Shown: in pieces, positions 41,158 to 49,727 of the stretch
Position numbering within the stretch: position 1 is the first letter of the stretch
Layout: each line of letters starts with the position of its first letter
Assembly (NCBI GenBank): GCA_030849465.1
Contig: JARVLF010000015.1
Coordinates: 620,001 to 684,000, forward strand
Source of the DNA: Moesziomyces globuligerus
Taxonomy: Eukaryota > Basidiomycota > Ustilaginomycetes > Ustilaginales > Ustilaginaceae
Reading direction: 5' to 3'
Length of the DNA: 64,000 bases
The notes under the pieces: model-generated
What the model was told of the DNA's origin: nothing
The model's input: only the letters and a program-made list of their open reading frames with translations
Databases searched by the model: none
Made by a program: the position numbers and the translations under genes

Positions 41158-41651
41158 AGCTACACTCAACAAGAGCAAAGAGACAAGAGATGATACGATG
41201 AGAGTGGAAGGAAAAGGTGAAGGAGGTTGAGGCAAGGTGGGGTAGAGATAAAAGAGACGGAGCGTGGTGGCGCGCACGCTCAGACCGTAGGGAAAGCCGA
41301 AGCTGCGCGATACGCCCACTCGCCGCGCCAAACCGCCGATAACGCTCCCCCGTCGATACGCCCGCAGTGACTCACCTCGCGTACGAGAGAAAAACCGAGC
41401 CAACCGGCTGGTCCGACCCCCCAACCTGTAATCACTCCGAGCCGATACCCCTTAGCTTGAATTCACAACTGCCTAATTTTATTAATAGACTGGCAGCCAT
41501 GCAGCGCTTCTACACACTCAGACAACGTCGGCGCAAGCGTGGGCGCAGCCGAAAGAGGGCGAGACCATACAGTACACCAGAGGCTAGCAAGTACATGCGA
41601 GTCGACTTGGTGGCGCACACACGCGTGCGGTTGGCTTGGGCGTGGCACGAT
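41158..41651. other. Spacer between bZIP and MAK5 genes
   Basis: A 494-base stretch holding the bZIP promoter and the 3' end of MAK5, both on the minus strand. A palindromic AP-1/Gcn4-type site TGACTCA lies at 41368-41374. An AT-rich patch (TAATTTTATTAATA) lies near 41474-41487, close to the MAK5 stop. Confidence 0.6.
41368..41374. promoter_or_regulatory. AP-1/Gcn4-type site TGACTCA
   Basis: Exact TGACTCA, the consensus target of AP-1/Gcn4 bZIP dimers, 211 bases upstream of the bZIP ATG. It could allow autoregulation. On the minus strand the same bases read GTGAGTCA, so it could instead be a leader-intron donor. Confidence 0.4.
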
Positions 41652-44513
41652 CTACTTTGCCGGAACGGGGCGTTTGACCTGCTTGCGATTCTTGCCACTC
41701 TTGAACGACTTGCCGTTCCCGGCGGTCTTTGTGATGGTAGCCTTGTCGCCATTCGCGGTGTTGTTCTTTCCGTTCTTGGCGGTCTTTGGCTTTTGCGGAG
41801 GTGCGGTAGCCTTGGAAGCCTTGCTGGATGCGGGGTGGTGTTTGGACTGGATGTCGGTCTGGGCATCGGTGTTGTGCACGCCTACGAACTGCTCGTGGTT
41901 CGTGTTGCTGATCATATCGTCCACCCAACCACTACCCTGCAGACCCGTCGCGGTCAGATAGCGGTGCGAAATGCCTCGGGTCGTGACGGGCTTGGCGAGG
42001 CTAGCAGCCAGCCTGGCGCGCATCTCTTCGACCTTGCCCTGCGCCCTACCGCCCTTCTTAGCAGCCACGGGCGCGTCGGGATCGACATCGTCGTCCGACA
42101 TGGCCAGATCGGCTTCCTCGGCGAGTTGGGCGAGCCAGGACTGGTCGTGCGCCTGCTTCTTGGCTTCGTGCATCGCCTTGTCGATCGCAACTGCCAACTC
42201 GACTCGCTCCCTCAGCAGAGCAAGCGTAGAAAAGGTGACGGGCAAGGTCGCGATGTTGGCGTTTCGACCCAAGGTGCGACAAAGCTGCGACCAGAGCGAC
42301 TTTTCCTTGGGTTCGATCAGTGCCAACGCTACACCGGACGAGCCCGCACGCGCCGTTCGACCACTGCGATGCACATACGTATCGGCAGAACGCGGAAGCT
42401 GATAATGCACCACGTGCTCGACGCTCGGAATGTCCAGCCCGCGCGCCGCGACGTCGGTGGCCAACAAGACGCAGTTGGCCACCTTGCCCGTGCGGTCGAA
42501 CGACCTGAATCGGTCGAGGTTCTTGAGACGTTGCTTCTGCTGCAGCTGGCTGTGGATCGGATAGGCGGTGATGTTGAGCTGGGCGAGGAGCGGCGTAAGC
42601 CGTCGAATGCCATCGATCGAATTGACAAAGACGAGCGACCGACCCGGATAGCGCAGCAAAAAGTAGTACAGGTACAGATCCTTGTCCTTGCCCACACACT
42701 CGAGCTTGGTCTCCACCAACCCCTCGGGCAATCCCTGCGCCGAGCTCAGGTCGACAATGGCGGCCGCAGCGTCGCGGAAGTCGATCCGGTCCATGAGTTC
42801 GTCGAGCGTAGTGGCGTGGTGTGCGCGCTTGGCGTGACGCTTCTTGGTAAACTGCTGCACCCTTCGACGTCGCTTGAGATTCACCTGCAACGCCTTGCTC
42901 AGCGTCGCGGAAAAGATGAGCGTCTGCATCCCCGCGTTCGGCCGAACCCCATGCGCCTCGACACCATCCTGCTCTTCATCGTCGCTGTTCTGGCCGTCCT
43001 TGCCCTCGGAAGGTCGCACCGCCTCGGAGCGGTTGACGAGGTTGAGGATGTGCTCCATCTCTGCAAAGTGGCCCACCTCGACCATACGATCCGCCTCGTC
43101 GAGCACGAGGAAGCGCGTCTGCTTGATGCGCGCGGCGAGGTGGTCGTCGAGCCGCGTGAGCTCCCACAGCCGACCGGGCGTGGCGACGATGATGTCGACG
43201 CCGTTCCTACGCTCTCCGCCCCTCGAGCGTCCGTCGAGGAGCCGGCGCTGCTTGTGCTCGGACATGCCGCCGCAGACCACGGCGATCTGCGGCCGACGCA
43301 GCAGCTTGCGGTGCGAAACCGCGCCATCCGCGTCCAGGCAACTGGCACGCACGATGTCGGTCAGATGCGCAGACACCTGCAACGCGAGCTCGCGCGTCGG
43401 ACACACGATCAGCGCACCCAACGGTGGCGGCACCTCGTCCTCGCCCCGCGCGACGGACGTGGTGGCGGCCGAGGAGGCGACGACGTTTTCGGCGTTTTCA
43501 AAGAGGTAGTTGAGGATGGGTAGGCCGTAGGCGAGCGTCTTGCCGCTACCCGTCTGCGAGACACCGACCACATCCCGCCGACGCGCCGCACGGGTCTGCG
43601 AGGTAGATGCTGCGGCCTCGTCCGACTCGGAGGCTTGATCGGATGAGTCTGCGGTTTGCTGCAGCCCGAGCGCGAGCGGGAGCGACCGGTTCTGAATCTC
43701 GGTGGGCTTGGCGAAGCCCTTGTGCGCCAGCGCGCGCTTCAGATCGGCGTGCAGCGGAAGATGCGACCAGGCAGGCAGGCTGCTGTCGTCAAACTCGTCG
43801 TCTTCGTCCTCGTCATCCTGCAGATCGAGGCGGTGCGCGTTGCGGAAGGCTTCCGCCAGATCATCGTCGTCCAGATCCGACTCCTCGGCCTCTTCGGCTA
43901 TCGTAACATCGGCGGCAGTCTGGTAGGCGTCCGAATCCGCCTCCTCTGGCTCGGCATCTTCCTGTTCGTCGAGCTCAACATCCTCCGCCTGCTCCACCTC
44001 GGCCTCGGCCTCGACATCAGACTCGACGTGGGGCGCGACCTGGTCTATGGACCTCTTGTTGGACTTCTTGGCCTTCTGCTTCTTCGTCTCCTTGGTCTTT
44101 GGCTGCTCAGAATGACTCGAAGTGGATGCAGCAGCGACGGCAGTGATTTGTTGCTTCTGTTTGTTCTTGAGCTTCCTGTCCGAGGCGAGGAAGCTGATGG
44201 TGCGGGAGCCGTCCGGACGGGACTGCTGTACGACGTCGACGTCGTCGATCTCCTGAAGACCCATAAAGTCGTCGTCGTCCCAGTTTAGCGAGTCGAAAAA
44301 GTCGGACTCGGTGACGCCGGCACCGCCAGCCTGCGCCTCGGAGGGGAGGTGGACGGTGGACCAGGCGAGCTTGGTCGGATCGACGGCCTGGCGTGCTGCT
44401 GCTGCTGCTGCCGCCGCTGGCTTGCCAGTTTTGACAGGGTTGCCAGGGTTGGGCTTGTGGCGCTTGGCGTTGGGAGCCGAGGCCGGCTTGGTTGCGGGCC
44501 TGTGCTTGACCAT
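41652..44513 (-). CDS. MAK5: DEAD-box RNA helicase Mak5 (DDX24 type)
   Basis: ATP-dependent RNA helicase of the Mak5/DDX24 group, needed for 60S ribosomal subunit assembly in the nucleolus; 953 residues, intronless. The motifs run in order: Q motif GFAKPTEIQ, motif I SQTGSGKT near residue 316, PTRELA, TPGRLWEL, motif II DEADR near 470, SAT near 532, VFVNSIDG, TDVAARGLDIPSVEHVVHYQ and HRSGRTARAG near 715. The N-terminus has WSTVHLPSEAQ and SDFFDSLNWDDDDFMGLQEI, close to the Mak5 start, then an acidic tract near 160-220. The insertion between motif III and domain 2, with a basic KRRRRVQQFTKKRH stretch, is typical of this group. It is divergent from the EF-hand gene by 278 bases; AAATTTTT lies 96 bases upstream of the ATG. 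Confidence 0.95.
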   Translation of the reverse strand: MVKHRPATKPASAPNAKRHKPNPGNPVKTGKPAAAAAAAARQAVDPTKLAWSTVHLPSEAQAGGAGVTESDFFDSLNWDDDDFMGLQEIDDVDVVQQSRPDGSRTISFLASDRKLKNKQKQQITAVAAASTSSHSEQPKTKETKKQKAKKSNKRSIDQVAPHVESDVEAEAEVEQAEDVELDEQEDAEPEEADSDAYQTAADVTIAEEAEESDLDDDDLAEAFRNAHRLDLQDDEDEDDEFDDSSLPAWSHLPLHADLKRALAHKGFAKPTEIQNRSLPLALGLQQTADSSDQASESDEAAASTSQTRAARRRDVVGVSQTGSGKTLAYGLPILNYLFENAENVVASSAATTSVARGEDEVPPPLGALIVCPTRELALQVSAHLTDIVRASCLDADGAVSHRKLLRRPQIAVVCGGMSEHKQRRLLDGRSRGGERRNGVDIIVATPGRLWELTRLDDHLAARIKQTRFLVLDEADRMVEVGHFAEMEHILNLVNRSEAVRPSEGKDGQNSDDEEQDGVEAHGVRPNAGMQTLIFSATLSKALQVNLKRRRRVQQFTKKRHAKRAHHATTLDELMDRIDFRDAAAAIVDLSSAQGLPEGLVETKLECVGKDKDLYLYYFLLRYPGRSLVFVNSIDGIRRLTPLLAQLNITAYPIHSQLQQKQRLKNLDRFRSFDRTGKVANCVLLATDVAARGLDIPSVEHVVHYQLPRSADTYVHRSGRTARAGSSGVALALIEPKEKSLWSQLCRTLGRNANIATLPVTFSTLALLRERVELAVAIDKAMHEAKKQAHDQSWLAQLAEEADLAMSDDDVDPDAPVAAKKGGRAQGKVEEMRARLAASLAKPVTTRGISHRYLTATGLQGSGWVDDMISNTNHEQFVGVHNTDAQTDIQSKHHPASSKASKATAPPQKPKTAKNGKNNTANGDKATITKTAGNGKSFKSGKNRKQVKRPVPAK

Positions 44514-44791
44514 GATGCCCAGATCGCGCAGCTGAAGACGAGGAGGGGTCGATGGGCGAGGGTGGTGGCTGAAGATGAGGGTGCGAGTGTGGAAGAAGGG
44601 GTCCGCCTAAATTTTTCCTCGAAAAAGGCGCAAAAAAGGCAGCCTGGAAAAATCGGCGGCGATTTATTGGTGCAAGTTCGGGAGTCGGAGGTGGAGAAAA
44701 AGGCGGGTTCAAGTGGAGAAAAAGGCAGATAAGGCAAGCCGGTCCTGAAAGATGCCTTGTCCTCGTCACCACCGTATCCAGGCGTAGCAGG
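44514..44791. promoter_or_regulatory. Divergent promoter, MAK5/EF-hand gene
   Basis: A 278-base spacer shared by two divergent genes. It contains AAATTTTT at 44609-44616 (AAAAATTT towards MAK5), like the RRPE core also seen before UTP4, and several GAAAAAGGC-type copies between 44619 and 44730. Confidence 0.45.
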
Positions 44792-45387
44792 ATGAGTTCG
44801 AGCACGAAGCAAGCAGCCACCGCACAGCCCACGACCGAGGCGAGCGAGGCGAGAGCGCCAAAGGCAGCGCTTCTGGACGACGAAGGTGACCTGTCCGTCG
44901 AGGTGAGTCTGAGTACATGCGAACGCCCTCGTGCGAAAAAACTGCCTTTTGGTTGGGACTGCTGACTGACCTGCTACATGCTATGTTTGTGGTGCAGTTC
45001 GAGGCGGTGCTGGTGCGAATCTTTGCGCGCTTTTCTTCATCGTACCTTGAGCGCCACGCCTCGGTGGGCGCGCCTTCGGCGGATGCGACGGCGACGCTGC
45101 CGCGGCCCGAGGCGACGGATGTGTGGACCGAGGCGGATCTGGATGCGTTCTCGACGGTGACGAACGGCGCTGCGCTGCCGCAGACGTCCAAGGACGAGAT
45201 CCGGGAGTTTCTGGACACGGACGACGAGGGCCGGCTGACGTTTGGCGGGTTCTGCCAGATGTACCACCTCCAGAGCGACAACGAGCCGGAAGAGACGTGG
45301 AAGGATCTCGAAAAGCTGGGCTTCAACGAGCAGTTGCAATATGTGCCCCACGATACCAAGCATAAGGGCGACGACGAGAAGAAGTAG
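44792..45387 (+). CDS. Small EF-hand-like protein
   Basis: A 166-residue protein with two exons, 44792-44902 and 44998-45387; the intron is 44903-44997 (GTGAGT...CAG). The junction reads DLSVE then FEAVLVRIFARF. Near residues 113-135, EIREFLDTDDEGRLTFGGFCQMY looks like a helix-loop-helix EF-hand, but the loop DTDDEGRLTFGG lacks the final acidic ligand, so calcium binding is doubtful. A preceding helix-loop (EADLDAFSTVTNGAALPQTS) may be a decayed partner hand. The C-terminus ends in a Lys/Asp-rich tail. Similar small proteins exist in other fungi as far as I recall, without a settled function. It is divergent from MAK5. No signal peptide or membrane segment is seen. Confidence 0.88.
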
Positions 45388-45602
45388 GAGAAGGACAAGG
45401 CCTGAAAGATGTCACACTTGCAATCACGCTGGTAATCTACTATAGAACTACTTGAGAGCTGTGCAGTGCAGTATTTGACACGAGAGGTTGGGGCTCGACC
45501 AAGACGCCTTGGCTTGACGACAATGGAAAAAGCTAGCGAGTTGTGGCAATGCCAATGTCGGAGGCCTGCCGAGCGGGGTCAATGCGAAACGATGCGAGGC
45601 GA

Positions 45603-45625
45603 TGCTGCTGCTGCTGCTGCTGCTG
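45603..45625. repeat. TGC trinucleotide repeat
   Basis: Seven uninterrupted TGC units plus a partial one, outside any called gene. Confidence 0.9.
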
Positions 45626-45769
45626 GTGCGTCAAGTTAGTAATGAGTCTGGATTCTGGCCGGGCGGGGCGGGGCTGCGCTGGAATGCATAAAACCGCAGC
45701 GGCGCTTGGCATCTCGTCGGAGCCTGAAAAGCGGTTTGAGCGCAGCTTCCGAGTGCAGCTGTGGAGCGC

Positions 45770-45802
45770 CGCTTTGGAGCCGCTTTGGAGCCGCTTTGGA
45801 GC
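45770..45802. repeat. Three exact 11-base repeats
   Basis: Three adjacent exact copies of CGCTTTGGAGC in non-coding sequence. Confidence 0.9.
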
Positions 45803-45933
45803 AGCTAACGCACCTCGCAGATCTCTCCCTCTCGCTTTGGCCCATAAGGGGATGGAAATTCAACGCACCCAAAGCCAAGGCCAACACCGCCAACACGGCA
45901 CTCTGACTGCCAGCAAACGCGACTAACACGCCC

Positions 45934-45971
45934 AAAATCAAAAATCAAAAATCAAAAATCAAAAATCAAAA
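45934..45971. repeat. 7-base A-rich repeat (AAAAATC)
   Basis: About five copies of AAAAATC in a row, some 500 bases upstream of the next start codon, in otherwise GC-rich DNA. Confidence 0.9.
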
Positions 45972-46132
45972 TGAGAAACTCGCAGGGCTGCCGATCTCGG
46001 GCGCAGCAGCTGTACAGTACAGCAGCCAGGCATTAGGCACTCGAGCCCAGCTCGGCTGCGACTCACGCGCCTGGCCCCTGCCGCCTTGGCCGGCCCCTCT
46101 CTCCATCCGCCGAATCAAGCAAGCAAAGAGGC

Positions 46133-46156
46133 AGAGAGAGAGAGAGAGAGAGAGAG
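46133..46156. repeat. AG dinucleotide repeat
   Basis: Twelve AG units in a row, in the promoter or leader of the gene at 46472. Confidence 0.9.
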
Positions 46157-46471
46157 CTACAGAGGCCTCGTCGTCATCATCCACCATCTACATCTCCATC
46201 CACCATCCACCATACTCCGGCTCCAACGTCGTCCCAACCTCCCCCTCTCCCATCTCTACACCCGCACACTCGTCTTTCTTCTTCCGCCTTTCCGTCCTCA
46301 CGTCCTCCTGTTCTCCCGTCTAATCGCCTCGCTCGGCTTCGGCTACTGCTCCACCTCGCATCCACCGCTCCCTCGTCTGCCGCTCCTCGCCCGCTTGTAC
46401 AGCACCTCGACGCTAGAAAAGGCCCCGCTCTCTCCCTCCGCGCGCGCCTCGCGCCCAACGCTCTGCCCACC

Positions 46472-47524
46472 ATGTCGGCCGTCTACTCGATCTACACTTC
46501 GCCCAACCATGCGCCCATCCCCAACCACCTCCCCACGCTCATCGTCACCCCCTACGGCCAGCCCCACCACACGCTCTACTCGTACATCCACACCAACTTC
46601 AACAAGGAGACCTACCTCCTCACCCCTTCCCCGCAGGGCGACCTCTGCGTCGCCAAGATGGTGCCCCCCGCCAGCTCGCGCGGCGGCGCCGCTTCCTCCG
46701 AGGGCGGACACTCGAGCGGACACGCGGATAAGACGGTGCGCTGCGAGGCCTCGCGCAACCTCAAGTGGTCCATCACCAACACGGGCATCCACGCTCCCGT
46801 CTACAAGCTCACGCTGCCCAACCCCGACGCGCCCGGCCACGAGCAGCCGCTCTTCCAGATCTCCAAACCCAACCCCAACGCCACCTGGTGGTCGATGTTC
46901 TACTTTACCTACGCCGGTCACCTCATCCCGCCCAAGCGCATCGAGTTTGGCAAGATCCAGAAGAACGCCGCCGCCGGCAGCGGTGGAGGCGGCGGCACGC
47001 GTGTCACCATCGCCGGCAAGAGTCCAGAGGAGAAGGCCGTCTGGCAGACGCTCGGCGAGGGCAACGAGGATATGGTCGAGTGGATCGTCCTCTGCGCCGC
47101 GCTCAACGTCCTCGACGACGAGATCATCAAGGCCGCACAGGGCTCCGAGCCCAAGTTGGCAGCTGGTCCGGTCAAGGCGGTGCCCTCGAGCAGGCCCACC
47201 GTCGGCGCCGTCGGCGCGGGGCGCGGGCCAGGCGCACCGCAGCACAAGATGGGCATGCCCGTACCACAGCCCAGTGGCGGCGTCAATGCTGGCTATCGCG
47301 GTCCGAACCAGCTGGGTGGAATGAGACCCGCCCAGGGTCCAGGGCCGCAGCCAAATCCACAGATGTACCAACAACAGCAGCAGCAGCACAGAGGTCCACC
47401 CCCGCCGCAGCAACAGTACCGCGGTCCACCGCCCCAGGGTCCCCCGCATCCACAGCAGGGTTACGCACCACCAAACCCGCACCCCGCCCGCGGCCCTGTA
47501 CCTGCCAGCGGCCGCCGTTTCTAG
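46472..47524 (+). CDS. Unknown protein with Pro/Gln-rich tail
   Basis: Function not recognised. The 350-residue intronless product starts MSAVYSIYTSPNHAP in context CCACCATGT. Residues 1 to about 215 look globular, with aromatic and strand-like segments (HHTLYSYIHTNFNKETYLL, NLKWSITNTGIHAPVYKLTL, ATWWSMFYFTYAGHLIPPKR) and an ending helix VEWIVLCAALNVLDDEII. This suggests a compact beta-rich domain. Residues 230-350 are Gly/Pro/Gln-rich and disordered, ending PVPASGRRF. There is no signal peptide or membrane helix. The N-terminal part seems likely to be conserved among fungi, because it is rich in Trp, Tyr and Phe and has strong codon bias. A long antisense frame overlaps it and is not believed. 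Confidence 0.85.
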   Translation: MSAVYSIYTSPNHAPIPNHLPTLIVTPYGQPHHTLYSYIHTNFNKETYLLTPSPQGDLCVAKMVPPASSRGGAASSEGGHSSGHADKTVRCEASRNLKWSITNTGIHAPVYKLTLPNPDAPGHEQPLFQISKPNPNATWWSMFYFTYAGHLIPPKRIEFGKIQKNAAAGSGGGGGTRVTIAGKSPEEKAVWQTLGEGNEDMVEWIVLCAALNVLDDEIIKAAQGSEPKLAAGPVKAVPSSRPTVGAVGAGRGPGAPQHKMGMPVPQPSGGVNAGYRGPNQLGGMRPAQGPGPQPNPQMYQQQQQQHRGPPPPQQQYRGPPPQGPPHPQQGYAPPNPHPARGPVPASGRRF

Positions 47525-47785
47525 CTCCCTCCTCCGCCGCATCGTGCTCTCGTGTACTAGTCCTTTCCATGGCTGCGTCGGTTCCTTTCCATGCTCTGTA
47601 TTCCCCCCGCTCCTCTCGTCTTGTCCCAGCGTTCCCAATCCTGCGTCACTCGTTCTTCCTCCCCCTCCCCTCCCCTCAGCTCTCTCTGCCCAACTTTTTG
47701 GCCATGTCTCTTTCCACTCTGCTGAATGCGAACAATTTCTAGGCTTTTAGGGGGAGCGTGCGAGCCCCGGTGCGGTGGGTGGGGT

Positions 47786-49079
47786 CTAGAGCGGTTTGAC
47801 GCCAAACAGCGTCCGGAAGCGTTCAAAGAGCTACACGCGAGTCGCAAAAGGAAGGGGGGGGGGGGGGGGACGATTGAGGTCAGTTTCACCAAGGCACTGT
47901 TAGAAGCGAAAGGAGGGGGTGGGGGGTGCTTACGATCAACGAGATGACGGTGTGCGAGCCTAGACGTGCCCAACACATACCGAAGCTAAATCGCGCGCCG
48001 CGAGGAGAGGTGTTAGAGTGCGGGGAAAGGGCAAGAGGTTAGCCATGCAAAAGCCTAGGTTGGCGATACGGGGATGTGGGGGGAAAGGGGGGAAGCATAC
48101 CCTTTGTAGAGAGCTAGGGGGCCTTCGTTTGCGGTGAGTTTGGCTAGGCAGTCAAAGGCATTTTTGAACTGGCGGTGTTTGTCCTGCATGAGGCGGACTT
48201 TGACGGTATCGAAGGGGGCGCTCGTGACGGAGCAGGCGAGGCCTGCGACCATGGAAGCCGAGAGGTGGAGGGCAAAGCCTTCGTGCATGAGGTCGTTGGA
48301 CTTGAGGATCGACTTGACCTGGTCGTACGAGGCGATCTGGGAGCTGGTGAGCACCGCGGCGCGGATGATGGTAGGTCCCACACCGCGATACAGACTCCGG
48401 ATACCTGCCACGACACCGTTGCCTTCGCGATAGACGTGTGCAAAGGCGACAAACGTATTCCGATACGGTGCCACCCCATCCGGCCTCACAGCCTGCATCC
48501 GTACTATACCACCCCCAAGAATATAAGAACAAGAGAAAGCGGGGTTAGGTATGCAACTTGAAGTCAAGGCAAAGGGGAAAAGATGGGGGGTGGTTTACCT
48601 TTGATGAGGTCGGTTGGGCAGGCGAACGCACTGCCGATCGCACCGCTCGAAATGCCACTCAACGCCTTGAGCGCAAAGCTCGTCTCGCTCACGCCCAACG
48701 CGTTGGAATACGCATCCTTGAACGTCTCGTACAGACCGAATCGGACGGTACTGTAGGTCAACTCGCGTAGACACGATGCGGTGACGCCGTTCCAGAGAGC
48801 CTTGACTCCTTCCTTGCGAACCATATCGCGTGCTACGCCGACAAAGTTTGCGCGCGTCTTGTCGACCAGCAGCTGCTGGCGCACCTTGACGATGTCGGCC
48901 GGATTCGTACACGCCGCCGAGATCGCATTGCCCAAGCCGGCCGAGGCGAACGTCGCCGCGAGCGTATACGACCTCGAATGCGCCGGTGGCAGCAGCGTGG
49001 TGCGGTTGTGCTGCGGATGCTCGGCTGCTGCTACCGCCTGATCGCGCGACAGCACCGAACCAGGCACGTCCTTCGACAT
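47786..49079 (-). CDS. Mitochondrial carrier (SLC25, UCP/DIC-like)
   Basis: Inner-membrane solute carrier of 326 residues in four exons: 48599-49079, 48101-48503, 47934-47985 and 47786-47830. The donors are GTAAAC, GTATGC and GTAAGC; the acceptors end in TAG. All three carrier signatures are present: NPADIVKVRQQ, CPTDLIKVRMQ (formed across intron 1) and APFDTVKVRLMQ. The last exons give LYKGFGMCWARLGSHTVISLI then LFERFRTLFGVKPL, as in the uncoupling/dicarboxylate/oxoglutarate branch. The substrate cannot be fixed from sequence. The N-terminal 45 residues are hydrophilic and extend beyond the usual start. Intron 3 holds a run of 16 C (sense strand) just before the acceptor. It is divergent from the P1 gene. 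Confidence 0.93.
47854..47869. repeat. 16-base G run in carrier intron 3
   Basis: Sixteen G on the plus strand, so poly-C on the sense strand, serving as the pyrimidine tract before the acceptor of the last carrier intron. Confidence 0.9.
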
Positions 49080-49727
49080 CGTACAGCGCTGGATGGGATC
49101 GATGCAGGCAAGACGAGGTCGGGAGCGCGAGCAAGGGCCAAGATGGCTCTTCCCCCCACGTTTCGAGATGCACGCTCCGGCTTCGGTCAAGTCGGCTTTT
49201 TTGGCCGGTTGCCCCGATCCCCCGCATTGCGACGGCGTAAAGCCACGATCTGACAGAATGTCCGCAAATGCTGAGTTGGAAAACGATGTTCGACTGCACG
49301 CTCGCTCACAGAGAAAAAAGATCGAGATGCGCGCGGGCACCGTCACCCGATCTCACCATATCGCGCCGGGATGACCTCGGCCGAGCTTTTTCGATGTCGA
49401 GAAATTCAAGCACGTGATGCTCCGTCAAGGGCAAATCGCTTAGAGACCGCGCTCAGGGCGCCACTGGCTGCTGAGTGCCAAGTTGGGCCGCACGCCGCGA
49501 GAGCTGAGCCCCACTGCGCTCGCTGCGCAGGCCGAGCCCAGTCTCGAGGCCTTGGGCGCTGGGCTTCGGAAGCCGCTACTGTACGCTTGGCCCAGCCAAG
49601 CTGCACCGAGGGCGGACAGCCGGAGCGGCGACATTCGAGCTCGCGATCAGCACAGCTACTGCGAGTTGCTTTCTCCACCTATCGTCCAACCTCCATACCA
49701 CGATATCTCATCCCCCACACAGACAAA
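49080..49727. promoter_or_regulatory. Divergent promoter, carrier/P1
   Basis: A 648-base spacer between two divergent starts, carrying both promoters. No TATA box or known ribosomal-protein element was identified. A pyrimidine-rich stretch near 49671-49720 precedes the P1 ATG. Confidence 0.55.

Larger units (their letters stand above)
45388..46471. other. Spacer with several simple repeats
   Basis: A 1.08-kb stretch between two plus-strand genes. It carries a TGC triplet run, three exact 11-mers, a 7-mer A-rich repeat and an AG dinucleotide run (listed separately), then a pyrimidine-rich leader up to the next ATG. No convincing gene is seen. Confidence 0.6.
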
